Source: Streptomyces longisporoflavus (GTDB taxonomy: Bacteria > Actinomycetota > Actinomycetes > Streptomycetales > Streptomycetaceae). From it: a stretch of DNA of 64,000 nt. Every line of letters begins with the position of its first letter. Position 1 is the first letter of the stretch. The stretch is from positions 434,001-498,000 of the forward strand of contig NZ_BMTR01000003.1 of assembly GCF_014649775.1 (NCBI RefSeq). Direction: 5' to 3'. Below are positions 28,115 to 37,370 of the stretch, piece after piece. A program made the translations under genes and the position numbers. The notes beneath the pieces are model-generated. The model was not told where the DNA came from. It ran no database searches and saw only the letters and a program-made list of their open reading frames with translations.

Positions 28115-30262
28115 ATGGCGCTGCGCGACTCGGATCCGGATCGGATAGGCGGCTATCCGATCGACGACCGGCTCGGTTCCGGCGGCATGGGCGTCGTGTA
28201 TCTCGCCCGCTCCGCCTCCGGGCGGCGCCTCGCGGTGAAGGTCGTCCACGGCCAGTACGCGGACGACCCCGAGTTCCGTACCCGCTTCCGCCGCGAGGTC
28301 GACGCGGCCCGCCAGGTCAGCGGCGCCTTCACCGCGCCGGTCGTGGACGCCGACGCGGACGCGCCGAGCCCGTGGATGGCCACGCTCTACATCCCCGGCG
28401 AGAACCTCGGCACCCACGTGCGCCGGGAAGGCCCGCTTCCGCCGGCGCGGCTCCGGGAGCTCGCGGCGGGCCTGACGGAAGCTCTCCGTGACATTCACCG
28501 GGTCGGCGTGGTCCACCGGGACCTGAAACCGGCCAACGTGATGCTCGCGGACGACGGGCCCCGCGTCATCGACTTCGGCGTCTCGCGCACGGCCGGGGCG
28601 CTGGTGGGCGACCCGCTGACCCAGACCGGCCGCGTCATGGGCACCCCGCCCTACATGTCCCCGGAGCAGCTCACCGCGCCCCGCGAGGTCGGCCCGGCCT
28701 CCGACGTCTTCTCCCTCGGCGCGGTCCTGGTGCACGCGGCGACGGGCCGCGGCCCCTTCGACAGCGACAGCCCGTACGAGACGGCCACCCGCGTCGTCGA
28801 GGGCGAACCGGAACTCGACGGCGTCCCCGAGGAGTTGCTGCCCTTCGTGGAGCAGTGCCTCGCCAAGGACCCCGCGTCCCGCCCCACCGCGGACGCGCTC
28901 CTGGCCCTCCTCCGGGGCGAGCCGCTGCCGGACCCGCCGTCCTCGTCCGAGACCACCCCGCAGCCGTCGCGCCCGCGCCGCCGCAGGCGGCTGATCATCG
29001 CGGCGGCCGTGGGCGGGGCGCTGCTCGCGGTCCTCGGGGCGGGCGTCGTCGTACGCCTCGCGACGTCGCAGGAGCCGGGGGACGGCGATCTCCCGGCGGG
29101 GTGGCGGGCCTGGCAGGCGAAGGACACGTCCGGCGCGGCGGACGACGCGAGCGGCCCCTTCCTGCACTGCGCGGCGGTCCTCGACGGCCTCGTGTGCGCG
29201 GGGAACGACGTCAAGGCGGTGCGCTTCTCCCTGGCCACCGGGAAAGCGGCCTGGAGCCTGCCGGTGGACGCGGGGCCCGACAGCTGGTCCCTCGACGAGG
29301 GCGCCGTCATCGGCAGATCGGGCCACCGCCTCTTCGTCTACCGCAACGACCAGACCGAGGAGAGCCCGGACGCCGCCGAACCCGACAACGACTACGCGAT
29401 CCAGGCCATCGACGCCCGGACCGGCCACGAGCTCTGGACCAGAGCGACCCAGCGAGGCGCCAACGCCATGGCGCCGGTGACCGGCACGGAAGCGCTGACC
29501 ACCGGCGTCGCCGCATCGGTGGCGAGCGTGAAGGGCGGGGTCCTCACGGTCTACGGCAAGCGGGGGGACTCGTACGCCCTGCTCGGCTCCGCCGACGGCA
29601 GGCCCCGGTGGCGGCACCCGCTCCCCCGCGTCACCCGGTCGGACGGGGAGTGCGAACTGCGGTCCGCGGCCGGCCACGGCTATCTCCTCTGCCCCGCCGA
29701 CGAGCCCGAAGGCACCCGGATCATCCGGCTCGACCCGGCCACCGGGAAGCCCGCCTTGACCGCGTCCGCGCGTCACGATCTCAGCTTCGTCGGCCAGTCC
29801 GGCGGCCGCCTGCTCTTCACGGACCAGGCCGCGAAGACGCACCGCCGGATCACCGCCCTCGACCTGCGGACCCGCCGCCTGCGCACCGTCCGCCTCGCCA
29901 CGCCGCAGTCCGGCGACGCGACGGTCACCCTCAGCCGGGGCACCCTCTACTTCACCTCCACCAACGGCACGGTCCGCGCCGTTGACCCCCGCACGGGCCG
30001 CCAGGCCTGGTCCCGCAACTCCAGCGTGGAAATGCCGGGCCCGCCCCTGGCCTCCGACTCGCACGTCTACGTCGCGTCCCCCAGCGGCCGTCTCGCGGCA
30101 CTCGACCGGAACACGGGCGAGATCGGCTGGACCCGCTCCGGCCGGGGACCGGCCACGCCGATGCCCGAATCGGTGGGCTCGCCCCTGACCCTGGTGGGCG
30201 ACGCCCTCTACGTCCCCTACGGAACCCGTTCCGTCTACTCCGTGAACGTACGAAACCCCTGA
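28115..30262 (+). CDS. Serine/threonine kinase with PQQ-like beta-propeller ectodomain
   Basis: 715 residues. The N-terminal kinase has G21-S-G-G-M-G26, K42, H134-R-D136 with LKPAN, and DFGVSRTAG. A proline-rich linker and an arginine stretch precede one membrane helix (about 293-313). The remaining 400 residues outside the cell consist of repeated blades of the type GKAAWSLPVDAG, GHELWTRATQ, GRPRWRHPLP, GRQAWSRNSS and GEIGWTRSG, that is a PQQ/quinoprotein-like propeller. Such a propeller probably binds a wall or envelope ligand. The ligand and phosphorylation targets are unknown. Confidence 0.93.
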   Translation: MALRDSDPDRIGGYPIDDRLGSGGMGVVYLARSASGRRLAVKVVHGQYADDPEFRTRFRREVDAARQVSGAFTAPVVDADADAPSPWMATLYIPGENLGTHVRREGPLPPARLRELAAGLTEALRDIHRVGVVHRDLKPANVMLADDGPRVIDFGVSRTAGALVGDPLTQTGRVMGTPPYMSPEQLTAPREVGPASDVFSLGAVLVHAATGRGPFDSDSPYETATRVVEGEPELDGVPEELLPFVEQCLAKDPASRPTADALLALLRGEPLPDPPSSSETTPQPSRPRRRRRLIIAAAVGGALLAVLGAGVVVRLATSQEPGDGDLPAGWRAWQAKDTSGAADDASGPFLHCAAVLDGLVCAGNDVKAVRFSLATGKAAWSLPVDAGPDSWSLDEGAVIGRSGHRLFVYRNDQTEESPDAAEPDNDYAIQAIDARTGHELWTRATQRGANAMAPVTGTEALTTGVAASVASVKGGVLTVYGKRGDSYALLGSADGRPRWRHPLPRVTRSDGECELRSAAGHGYLLCPADEPEGTRIIRLDPATGKPALTASARHDLSFVGQSGGRLLFTDQAAKTHRRITALDLRTRRLRTVRLATPQSGDATVTLSRGTLYFTSTNGTVRAVDPRTGRQAWSRNSSVEMPGPPLASDSHVYVASPSGRLAALDRNTGEIGWTRSGRGPATPMPESVGSPLTLVGDALYVPYGTRSVYSVNVRNP

Positions 30263-30294
30263 GCCGTTGCACGGGCGACCTGCGTCCGCGCGCG

Positions 30295-30335
30295 AAAAAG
30301 CCTCCGGCCCGGTTCAGAGGAACCGGGCCGGAGGC
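30295..30335 (-). terminator. Terminator of tRNA-Gly
   Basis: Sixteen bases (30300-30315) pair perfectly with 30320-30335 around AGAG. Read on the minus strand the stem is followed by TTTTT (30295-30299), a classical intrinsic terminator six bases after the tRNA-Gly gene. Confidence 0.88.
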
Positions 30336-30340
30336 CACAG

Positions 30341-30411
30341 AGCGGGTGACGGGAATCGAACCCGCGTAGCTAGTTTGGAAGACTAGGGCTCTACCATTGA
30401 GCTACACCCGC
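30341..30411 (-). tRNA. tRNA-Gly (TCC)
   Basis: Folds as a complete cloverleaf on the minus strand: acceptor GCGGGTG/CACCCGC, anticodon stem CTAGT/ACTAG with loop CTTCCAA (anticodon TCC) and T loop TTCGATT. CCA is not encoded. A TACGAT hexamer (plus strand ATCGTA at 30501-30506) may be its -10 box. Confidence 0.95.
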
Positions 30412-30434
30412 ACAGCTCGCGCCGCAGTCCATTT

Positions 30435-30464
30435 CGAGACAGCCCGAGACAGCTCGAGGCAGCG
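30435..30464. repeat. Three tandem 10-base repeats in the tRNA-Gly leader
   Basis: CGAGACAGCC, CGAGACAGCT and CGAGGCAGCG follow each other directly, upstream of the tRNA-Gly gene on its own strand. Confidence 0.6.
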
Positions 30465-30580
30465 AAGACACTGCCGGTCGGCGACCGCGGCACGGCAAGC
30501 ATCGTAGCGGGTCAAACACCCTTTCCGCACACCCCGTACGTACTCGCGATTAACCGGGCGCCGCACTGCCTGCGGGCATG

Positions 30581-30586
30581 TACCCT
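30581..30586 (+). promoter_or_regulatory. Candidate -10 box of tRNA-Pro
   Basis: TACCCT lies 14 bases before the mature 5' end of tRNA-Pro, a normal spacing for a vegetative-type promoter. No clear -35 box was identified. Confidence 0.4.
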
Positions 30587-30600
30587 ACGTGTCGCACCGA

Positions 30601-30677
30601 CGGGGTGTGGCGCAGCTTGGTAGCGCGTCCGCTTTGGGAGCGGAAGGCCGTGGGTTCAAATCCCGCCACCCCGACCA
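30601..30677 (+). tRNA. tRNA-Pro (TGG)
   Basis: 77 bases, complete cloverleaf with CGGGGTG/CACCCCG acceptor stem, anticodon stem TCCGC/GCGGA with loop TTTGGGA (anticodon TGG), T loop TTCAAAT and an encoded CCA end. It lies 126 bases before tig and may be transcribed with it. Confidence 0.96.
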
Positions 30678-30803
30678 GCAAGATCCCCCTCACAAGATCG
30701 CATTGTGGGTCGCCTCCCGCTTGCCGTTACTATGCAAGCTGTGTGCCCGTGTGTCTCTGAGCCGGGCTCAATCCCAAGAAGTCAGCCCCAAGGAGACCGA
30801 ACC

Positions 30804-32195
30804 GTGAAGAGCGCCGTGGAGACCCTGAACCCGACCCGGGTTCGGCTCACTGTTGAGGTGCCCTTCGAGGAGCTCAAGGACAGCCTCGACGCGGCCTACA
30901 AGAAGATCAACCAGCAGGTCACGGTGAAGGGCTTCCGCAAGGGCAAGATCCCGGCCCGAGTCATCGACCAGCGGTTCGGCCGCGGCGCCGTCCTCGAAGA
31001 GGCCGTCAACGACGCGCTCCCGAAGTTCTACACCGAGGCCGTGAACGAGGCCGAGCTCAACGTCCTGGGCCAGCCCGAGGTGGACATCACCGAGCTGAAG
31101 GACAACGAGACCCTCAACTTCACCGCTGAGGTCGACATCCGTCCCGCGATCGAGATCCCGGACTACTCCGGCATCGAGGTCGAGGTCGACGCCGTCGAGG
31201 TCAGCGACGAGGACGTCGAGAAGGCCGTCGAGGAGCTCCGTGAGCGCTTCGCGTCCACCTCGCCGGTCGAGCGTGCCGCCGAGGACGGCGACGTCGTGAC
31301 GATCGACCTGGAGGCCAAGGTCGAGGGCGAGGTCCTGGAGGACGGCGTCGCGTCCGGCGTCTCCTACACGATCGGCTCCGGCGAGCTCCTCGAAGGCATC
31401 GACGACGCCGTCAAGGGCCTGGAGGCCGGTGGCGAGGCCACCTTCACCTCCGAGCTCAAGGGCGGCTCGGCCGCCGGCAAGGAGGCCGAGGTGACCGTCA
31501 AGGTCACCCAGGTCGCCGCCCGTGAACTGCCCGCCCTGGACGACGACTTCGCGCAGCTCGCGTCGGAGTTCGACACCCTGGACGAGGTCAAGGCGGACAG
31601 CCGCAAGCGCCTCGAGAACATGAAGCAGTACGACCAGGCCACGCAGGCCCAGGAGCGCGTCCTGGAGAAGCTGCTCGAACTGGTCGAGGTCCCCGTCCCC
31701 GAGAAGCTCCTCGCGGACGAGATCGAGACCCGCAAGCACAACCTGGTGAACCACCAGCTCGGCCAGATGGGCCTCGACCTCGCGAAGTACCTGGAGATCC
31801 AGGGCAAGACCGAGGAAGAGTTCGACGCCGAGACCAAGGAGCAGGCCGAGAAGGGCATCAAGACGCAGTTCGTCCTCGACGAGCTCGTCAACAAGGAGAA
31901 GCTGAACGTGAACCAGGAGGAGCTCACCGAGCACCTCATGCGTCGCGCGCAGTCCTCCGGCATGTCCCCCGACCAGTTCGCCCAGGCCGTCGTCGAAGGC
32001 GGCCAGGTCCCGATGCTGGTCGGCGAGGTCGCCCGCGGCAAGGCCCTCGCGGTCGTCGTGGAGGCCGCGACGGTCAAGGACACGAACGGCGAGGTCGTGG
32101 ACCTCGACGACGACGAGGACGAGACGGCTGAGACCGTCGAGGCCTCCTCCGAGGAGCCGGCCGAGGCCGCCGCCGAGGAGAAGACCGAAGCCTGA
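30804..32195 (+). CDS. tig: Trigger factor (ribosome-associated chaperone and prolyl isomerase)
   Basis: 463 residues from the GTG at 30804, eight bases after AAGGAG. The N-terminal ribosome-binding domain has the signature GFRKGKIP (about 44-51), used to dock on ribosomal protein L23. The FKBP-like isomerase domain follows ([14 protein letters not shown] ... [12 protein letters not shown]), then the helical substrate-binding domain, and an acidic alanine/glutamate tail of about 40 residues typical of actinobacterial members. It lies directly upstream of clpP1P2 and clpX, grouping folding and proteolysis, but is separated from them by a terminator. Confidence 0.97.
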   Translation: MKSAVETLNPTRVRLTVEVPFEELKDSLDAAYKKINQQVTVKGFRKGKIPARVIDQRFGRGAVLEEAVNDALPKFYTEAVNEAELNVLGQPEVDITELKDNETLNFTAEVDIRPAIEIPDYSGIEVEVDAVEVSDEDVEKAVEELRERFASTSPVERAAEDGDVVTIDLEAKVEGEVLEDGVASGVSYTIGSGELLEGIDDAVKGLEAGGEATFTSELKGGSAAGKEAEVTVKVTQVAARELPALDDDFAQLASEFDTLDEVKADSRKRLENMKQYDQATQAQERVLEKLLELVEVPVPEKLLADEIETRKHNLVNHQLGQMGLDLAKYLEIQGKTEEEFDAETKEQAEKGIKTQFVLDELVNKEKLNVNQEELTEHLMRRAQSSGMSPDQFAQAVVEGGQVPMLVGEVARGKALAVVVEAATVKDTNGEVVDLDDDEDETAETVEASSEEPAEAAAEEKTEA

Positions 32196-32216
32196 GCTTC
32201 GCTCTGACGCACGTAA

Positions 32217-32252
32217 GACAGGCCCCCGGGATCCCGATCCCGGGGGCCTGTC
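32217..32252 (+). terminator. Strong terminator after tig
   Basis: Sixteen bases (32217-32232) pair perfectly with 32237-32252 around a 4-base loop, 21 bases after the tig stop. Confidence 0.85.
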
Positions 32253-32258
32253 GCGCCC

Positions 32259-32377
32259 TCAGGGGCGCGGGGAACTGCGCGGCCGGCCCGCGACGGCCCG
32301 CACCCGCCGTAGATCCGTCTGCGGCAGCCGCGACTGCGGCTTGTGGGGGTTGCCCGCGCAGTTCCCCGCGCCCCTGA
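32259..32377. repeat. 119-base element with 24-base perfect inverted ends
   Basis: Arms 32259-32282 and 32354-32377 are perfect inverted repeats containing AGGGGCGCGGGGAACTGCGC. Between them lie 71 bases with no open frame. I recognise the arm motif as frequent between Streptomyces genes. The element is inserted between the tig terminator and the clpP1 promoter. Confidence 0.75.
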
Positions 32378-32420
32378 CGGGGCAGCTCGGCAGCCCACGA
32401 GGCGCCCCCGCCAGAACCTG

Positions 32421-32434
32421 CGCTCACAGCGAAC
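32421..32434 (-). promoter_or_regulatory. ClgR operator of clpP1P2
   Basis: On the minus strand the site reads GTTCGC-TGTGA-GCG, an exact match to the ClgR box GTTCGC-N5-GCG reported for Streptomyces clp genes. It lies 125 bases before the clpP1 start and sits within a longer imperfect palindrome flanked by CCTG and CAGG. ClgR, an activator degraded by ClpP itself, would link clpP1P2 expression to proteolytic load. Confidence 0.85.
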
Positions 32435-32558
32435 AGGTCCCTTTGCGGGATTCCCCGGACGGGGCTGAGCGTTAGGGTCCATGAATACGAGGGCAGGGGA
32501 GTCCCCGAAGCCGTCCCGGAGCGGCGAGCACGCGGGGTCCCAAGCCTCAGAAGAAGAC

Positions 32559-33218
32559 GTGAGACGGCCCGGCGCCGTCGTAAGACGAGCAGGTGGATAC
32601 GTGACGAATCTGATGCCCTCCGCCGCCGGCGACCCCTCCATCGGTGGTGGCCTCGGCGACCAGGTCTACAACCGGCTGCTCGGCGAGCGGATCATCTTCC
32701 TCGGCCAGGCCGTGGACGACGACATCGCCAACAAGATCACCGCGCAGTTGCTGCTCCTTGCCGCAGAGCCGGACAAGGACATCTTCCTTTACATCAACAG
32801 CCCTGGTGGATCCATCACGGCCGGCATGGCGATCTACGACACCATGCAGTACATCCAGAACGACGTGGTGACGATCGCGATGGGCATGGCGGCCTCGATG
32901 GGCCAGTTCCTGCTCAGCGCCGGTACGCCCGGCAAGCGCTTCGCGCTGCCGAACGCCGAGATCCTGATCCACCAGCCTTCCGCCGGTCTCGCGGGCTCCG
33001 CGTCGGACATCAAGATCCACGCCGAGCGTCTGCTTCTCACGAAGAAGAAGATGGCCGAGCTCACCGCGTTCCACACGGGTCAGACCGTCGAGCAGGTCAC
33101 CCGCGACTCGGACCGCGACCGCTGGTTCGACCCGCAGGAGGCCAAGGAGTACGGCCTCATCGACGACATCATGCCCAACGCGGCCAGCATGCCGGGCGGC
33201 GGCGGCACCGGAGCCTGA
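32559..33218 (+). CDS. clpP1: ATP-dependent Clp protease proteolytic subunit 1
   Basis: 219 residues from the GTG at 32559, the length I recall for S. coelicolor ClpP1; a GTG at 32601 after AGGTGG would give 205 residues. The serine-protease triad is complete: S113 in [10 protein letters not shown]138 in LIHQP and D187 in SDRDRWF. It forms heptameric rings with ClpP2 that degrade proteins unfolded by ClpX or ClpC. The first 20 residues are probably removed on maturation. It is regulated by ClgR through the upstream box and is followed by clpP2 after 62 bases. Confidence 0.97.
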   Translation: MRRPGAVVRRAGGYVTNLMPSAAGDPSIGGGLGDQVYNRLLGERIIFLGQAVDDDIANKITAQLLLLAAEPDKDIFLYINSPGGSITAGMAIYDTMQYIQNDVVTIAMGMAASMGQFLLSAGTPGKRFALPNAEILIHQPSAGLAGSASDIKIHAERLLLTKKKMAELTAFHTGQTVEQVTRDSDRDRWFDPQEAKEYGLIDDIMPNAASMPGGGGTGA

Positions 33219-33280
33219 GCCTGAACCGCTCAGCCCTTCCGAAGCCGACCGAGCCCACGCTCCTCAGGAGACCTACAGAG

Positions 33281-33961
33281 ATGAAGAACTACCCCGGCAG
33301 CGGCCTCTACGAGCGCACTGACGCCGAGTACACCGGCCCGACCGCCGAGTCCCGCTACGTCATCCCGCGCTTCGTCGAGCGCACCTCGCAGGGCGTGCGC
33401 GAGTACGACCCGTACGCGAAGCTCTTCGAGGAGCGCGTGATCTTCCTCGGCGTGCAGATCGACGACGCGTCCGCCAACGACGTCATGGCGCAGCTCCTGT
33501 GCCTGGAGTCGATGGACCCCGACCGTGACATCTCGATCTACATCAACAGCCCCGGCGGCTCCTTCACGGCGCTGACGGCCATCTACGACACGATGCAGTT
33601 CGTGAAGCCGGACGTGCAGACGGTCTGCATGGGCCAGGCCGCGTCCGCCGCCGCCGTGCTCCTCGCGGCCGGTACGCCGGGCAAGCGCATGGCGCTCCCG
33701 AACGCCCGCGTCCTGATCCACCAGCCCTACAGCGAGACGGGCCGCGGACAGGTCTCCGACCTGGAGATCGCCGCGAACGAGATCCTCCGGATGCGCTCGC
33801 AGCTGGAGGAGATGCTGGCCAAGCACTCCACGACGCCGATCGAGAAGATCCGCGACGACATCGAGCGCGACAAGATCCTCACGGCCGAGGACGCCTTGTC
33901 GTACGGCCTGGTCGACCAGATCATCTCCACCCGGAAGATGAACAATTCGTCGGTCGTCTGA
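33281..33961 (+). CDS. clpP2: ATP-dependent Clp protease proteolytic subunit 2
   Basis: 226 residues. Triad S122 (GQAASAAAV), H147 (LIHQP) and D197 (IERDKIL). It shares the clpP1 operon and would supply the second ring of the mixed ClpP1P2 barrel. The N-terminal extension of about 40 residues before [16 protein letters not shown] is typical of the actinobacterial ClpP2. The ATG has CAGGAG eleven bases upstream. A hairpin separates it from clpX. Confidence 0.97.
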   Translation: MKNYPGSGLYERTDAEYTGPTAESRYVIPRFVERTSQGVREYDPYAKLFEERVIFLGVQIDDASANDVMAQLLCLESMDPDRDISIYINSPGGSFTALTAIYDTMQFVKPDVQTVCMGQAASAAAVLLAAGTPGKRMALPNARVLIHQPYSETGRGQVSDLEIAANEILRMRSQLEEMLAKHSTTPIEKIRDDIERDKILTAEDALSYGLVDQIISTRKMNNSSVV

Positions 33962-33985
33962 CGCAGGGCTGTAGCATCTGCCGTT

Positions 33986-34023
33986 CCTTGGCACGGTCCA
34001 CGTCAAAGTGAACCGTGCCAAGG
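33986..34023 (+). terminator. Hairpin between clpP2 and clpX
   Basis: CCTTGGCACGGT (33986-33997) pairs perfectly with 34012-34023, and an inner CAC/GTG extends the stem. It may end the clpP1P2 transcript or reduce read-through into clpX. Confidence 0.6.
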
Positions 34024-34117
34024 GGGGCCCGAACGGGGGGCCAGGCAAGGTACCGTCGGATATGAGGCACCAGGAGTCGCTGAACGTGGCGTCTCCCAGG
34101 CGAAGGGGAAGCACCTC

Positions 34118-35404
34118 GTGGCACGCATCGGTGACGGCGGCGATCTGCTCAAGTGCTCGTTCTGCGGGAAGAGTCAGAAGCAGGTCAAGAAGCTCATCGC
34201 AGGTCCCGGTGTGTACATCTGCGATGAGTGCATCGACCTCTGCAACGAGATCATCGAGGAAGAGCTCGCGGAGACGAGCGAGGTCCGGTGGGAGGAACTC
34301 CCCAAGCCTCGTGAGATCTACGAATTCCTCGAGGGCTATGTCGTGGGCCAGGAGCCCGCGAAGAAAGCCCTCTCGGTAGCGGTCTACAACCACTACAAGC
34401 GGGTCCAGGCCGGCGAGACCGGCGGCGCGCAGGGCCGTGACGACGCGATCGAACTCGCCAAGTCCAACATCCTGCTGCTCGGCCCGACCGGTTCCGGCAA
34501 GACGCTGCTCGCGCAGACGCTCGCGCGCATGCTGAACGTCCCGTTCGCCATCGCCGACGCGACGGCGCTCACGGAGGCGGGCTATGTCGGCGAGGACGTC
34601 GAGAACATCCTCCTGAAGCTCATCCAGGCCGCTGACTACGACGTCAAGAAGGCCGAGACGGGCATCATCTACATCGACGAGATCGACAAGGTCGCCCGCA
34701 AGAGCGAGAACCCCTCGATCACGCGCGATGTCTCGGGAGAAGGCGTCCAGCAGGCCCTTCTGAAGATCCTGGAAGGCACCACGGCTTCCGTCCCGCCGCA
34801 GGGCGGCCGCAAGCACCCGCACCAGGAGTTCATCCAGATCGACACGACGAACGTGCTCTTCATCGTGGGCGGCGCGTTCGCCGGCCTCGAGAAGATCATC
34901 GAGTCGCGGGCGGGCGCGAAGGGCATCGGCTTCGGCGCCACGATCCACTCCAAGCGCGAGCTCCAGGAGAAGGACCGGTTCGAGGACATCATGCCGGAGG
35001 ACCTGGTGAAGTTCGGGATGATCCCCGAGTTCATCGGCCGCCTCCCCGTGATCACCTCGGTCCACAACCTGGACCGCGAGGCCCTGCTCCAGATCCTGGT
35101 GGAGCCGCGCAACGCACTCGTGAAGCAGTACCAACGCCTCTTCGAACTCGACGGCGTGGAGCTTGACTTCGAGCGCGAGGCGCTCGAAGCCATCGCCGAC
35201 CAGGCGATCCTGCGCCAGACCGGCGCGCGCGGCCTGCGCGCCATCATGGAGGAAGTCCTCCAGTCGGTGATGTACGAGGTTCCGTCCCGCAAGGACGTGG
35301 CCCGCGTGGTCATCACGGCGGACGTCGTCCACTCGAACGTCAACCCGACGCTGGTGCCGCGTGATGCGCGGGGGCCGGGGTCGGGCGAGATGAAGTCCGC
35401 GTAG
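34118..35404 (+). CDS. clpX: ATP-dependent Clp protease ATP-binding subunit ClpX
   Basis: 428 residues from a GTG. The N-terminal zinc-binding domain has C13-x2-C16 and C35-x2-C38 (CSFCGKSQ ... YICDEC). The AAA+ core has Walker A GPTGSGKT (122-129), Walker [10 protein letters not shown], pore loops and the arginine-rich sensor region [10 protein letters not shown]. It unfolds tagged proteins and feeds them into ClpP1P2. It is encoded downstream of clpP2 but is probably transcribed on its own because of the hairpin before it. A strong terminator follows. Confidence 0.97.
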   Translation: MARIGDGGDLLKCSFCGKSQKQVKKLIAGPGVYICDECIDLCNEIIEEELAETSEVRWEELPKPREIYEFLEGYVVGQEPAKKALSVAVYNHYKRVQAGETGGAQGRDDAIELAKSNILLLGPTGSGKTLLAQTLARMLNVPFAIADATALTEAGYVGEDVENILLKLIQAADYDVKKAETGIIYIDEIDKVARKSENPSITRDVSGEGVQQALLKILEGTTASVPPQGGRKHPHQEFIQIDTTNVLFIVGGAFAGLEKIIESRAGAKGIGFGATIHSKRELQEKDRFEDIMPEDLVKFGMIPEFIGRLPVITSVHNLDREALLQILVEPRNALVKQYQRLFELDGVELDFEREALEAIADQAILRQTGARGLRAIMEEVLQSVMYEVPSRKDVARVVITADVVHSNVNPTLVPRDARGPGSGEMKSA

Positions 35405-35425
35405 CGGCAGCCGATCGCGTACGAC

Positions 35426-35465
35426 GAAGGGGGCACCCCGCGAGTGATCGCGGGGTGCCCCCTTC
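35426..35465. terminator. Strong bidirectional terminator after clpX
   Basis: Seventeen bases (35426-35442) pair perfectly with 35449-35465 around AGTGAT. The stem begins GAAGGGGGC, so both strands end in CCCCCTTC. It separates clpX from the convergent membrane-protein array. Confidence 0.85.
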
Positions 35466-35484
35466 AACGTGTCGCCGTGCGGGG

Positions 35485-36360
35485 CTACTTGACCTCGGTG
35501 CGGACGTCGGCACGGAGCTTGGCGGTCAGGCCCGCCACCGTGTCGAGGGAGATGTCCTTGCCGCCCGCGGTGGCGCTCGCGTCGGAGTGCCCGACGGAGG
35601 CGACCGTGCTGTGGTCGCCCCAGATGCACATCGGCGTCTGGAAGGTGTTGGGGATGCCCTCCTCCTGCTCGGCGTCGTCGGGGGCGCCGAGGCGGAACTC
35701 GGCCTTCTGGCACTTCATCACGCCGTTGTCGAAGCCGTCCGGGGTGAACTCCTCGGGGCTGCCGATGAGCGTCACGCTGCCGGGCTCATCCTTGGACTTC
35801 TTCTTCATCTCGGCGAACATGGCGTCCACGACCTTCTCCGGGTCGTCGATCTCGCCGTACACGCCGGAGAAGTTGAGGCTCTTCATGGTCGCGCCCGAAC
35901 CGGAGTTGTACGCGCCGTGGGCGTCCTCGGGGTTGCCGACGCCCTGCTGCTCCAGCTCCTTCAGGCCGCTCGACGACATACCGCCCCCGCCGGCGCCCGA
36001 GCCGTCCTTCTTGTACTCGCCGCCGAGGATGCCGGCGGGCGCCGTCAGCTTGTACGTCTTGCCGTCATCGGCGACGGAGCCGCCGTCCTTGCCCGCGGTG
36101 AACCACCACACGCCGGCGCCGATCGCCGCGATCGCGACGACGGCGCCGACGACGATCCCGGCCTTCTTGCCGCCACCGCCCTGCGGGGGAGGCGGCGGAA
36201 CCTGCCCGTAGGGGCCTTGGGGCTGCTGCGGATAGCCGTAGCCGTATCCGGGCTGCGGGGCGGGCGGCTGCTGCGGGGCGCCGTAGGGCGGCTGCTGGCC
36301 GTAGGGGCCGGGCTGCTGGGGCGGCTGATTGCCGTACGGGCCCGGCTGGTTGTAGCTCAT
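35485..36360 (-). CDS. SYNQPGPYG-type membrane protein, copy A
   Basis: 291 residues of unknown function. Residues 1-65 are low complexity (proline, glycine, glutamine, tyrosine; MSYNQPGPYGNQPPQQPGPYG). After GGGKK comes one membrane helix (about 68-88: AGIVVGAVVAIAAIGAGVWWF). The outer part (about 90-291) shares with copies B and C the blocks NFSGVYGEIDDPEKVVDAMF, a KCQ cysteine and MCIWGDHSTV with a second cysteine, probably a disulphide. The N-terminus would be cytoplasmic. It lies 22 bases downstream of copy B, so B and A form an operon. Confidence 0.85.
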   Translation of the reverse strand: MSYNQPGPYGNQPPQQPGPYGQQPPYGAPQQPPAPQPGYGYGYPQQPQGPYGQVPPPPPQGGGGKKAGIVVGAVVAIAAIGAGVWWFTAGKDGGSVADDGKTYKLTAPAGILGGEYKKDGSGAGGGGMSSSGLKELEQQGVGNPEDAHGAYNSGSGATMKSLNFSGVYGEIDDPEKVVDAMFAEMKKKSKDEPGSVTLIGSPEEFTPDGFDNGVMKCQKAEFRLGAPDDAEQEEGIPNTFQTPMCIWGDHSTVASVGHSDASATAGGKDISLDTVAGLTAKLRADVRTEVK

Positions 36361-36382
36361 TGCTCTGGTTCTCCTCGGGCCG

Positions 36383-37345
36383 TCAGAGCTTGACGCGGAC
36401 TTCCTTGCGGAACTTCGCCGTCTTCTCGGCGGCCTCGTCGAGGTCGGCGCTCTTGCCGCCCATCGCGTTCGCCACGTCCGTGGTGATCACGATGCCGAGC
36501 GTGCTCTTGTCACCCCAGATGCAGGTGGCCATCGACATCTCGCTCGGGCCCTGGCTGGCGCCCGCCGTAGACGAGCCGAAGTCGAGCTTCATCTCCTGGC
36601 ACTTCAGCACCGCGCCGTCGAGCCCGGCGGGGCTGTACGTCTTGGGGGTGCCGACCAGCGACATCGACTCGCCGCTGCTGTCGGCCTCGTCGGCGTTCTT
36701 CTCCGCCTCGCCGAACATCGCGTCGACGACCGACTCCGGGTCGGCTATGTCGCCGTAGACGCCGTTGAACTGCAGGATCTTCTGCGACAGCGGGTTGTCC
36801 TCGGTGCCCGACTGGTACTGGCCCGCGACGTCCTTGGCGTTCTTCACGCCGTGCTTCTCGGCTTCCCTGACGTCACTGGAGGTCATGCCGCTCTCGGCGC
36901 CGGCCTCCTTGCTCAGCTTGTACTCGGTCAGGACCGTCGCGGGCGTGATGAGCTTGTGCGGTCCGTCGTCCTTGACGCCGGTGTCGCCGCCTCCGCCGCC
37001 CGCCACGTTCGAGGAGCCGCCGTCCTTGCCCTTGTCGTCGTCACCGCCCGCGAAGACGAAGTAGCCGCCGACGGCGACCGCGACGACCGCGACCACGGAG
37101 GCGATGATGATGCCGGTCTTCTTGCCGCCGCCACCCTGCGGCGGGGGCGGCGGGACCTGCCCGTAGGGAGCCTGCGGCTGCTGCCCGTACGGGGCCTGCT
37201 GCTGGGGATAGCCGTATCCGGGCTGCTGCTGCGGGGCCTGGGGCGGGTAGCCGTAGCCGGGCTGCGGGGCCTGCGGCTGCTGCCCGTAGGGGCCGGGCTG
37301 CTGGGGCTGCTGGCCGCCGTACGGACCGGGCTGGTTGTAGCTCAT
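36383..37345 (-). CDS. SYNQPGPYG-type membrane protein, copy B
   Basis: 320 residues, same architecture as copies A and C: Pro/Gly/Gln/Tyr-rich N-terminus (about 1-73), GGGKK, one membrane helix (TGIIIASVVAVVAVAVGGYFVF) and an outer domain with QFNGVYGDIADPESVVDAMF, LKCQEM and ATCIWGDKSTLG. A glycine-rich acidic linker (GGGGDTGVKDD) joins helix and domain. The gene is preceded by an upstream element almost identical to that of copy C, so it starts its own transcript and carries copy A with it. Function unknown. Confidence 0.85.
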   Translation of the reverse strand: MSYNQPGPYGGQQPQQPGPYGQQPQAPQPGYGYPPQAPQQQPGYGYPQQQAPYGQQPQAPYGQVPPPPPQGGGGKKTGIIIASVVAVVAVAVGGYFVFAGGDDDKGKDGGSSNVAGGGGGDTGVKDDGPHKLITPATVLTEYKLSKEAGAESGMTSSDVREAEKHGVKNAKDVAGQYQSGTEDNPLSQKILQFNGVYGDIADPESVVDAMFGEAEKNADEADSSGESMSLVGTPKTYSPAGLDGAVLKCQEMKLDFGSSTAGASQGPSEMSMATCIWGDKSTLGIVITTDVANAMGGKSADLDEAAEKTAKFRKEVRVKL

Positions 37346-37370
37346 GAGTGGGTTCCCCCGTGAGTATGTT

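Noticed and set aside
30342..30677. Possible integration site of a mobile element at the two tRNA genes
   Set aside because: No integrase gene and no duplicated tRNA 3' end were seen nearby, and the neighbours are core genes.
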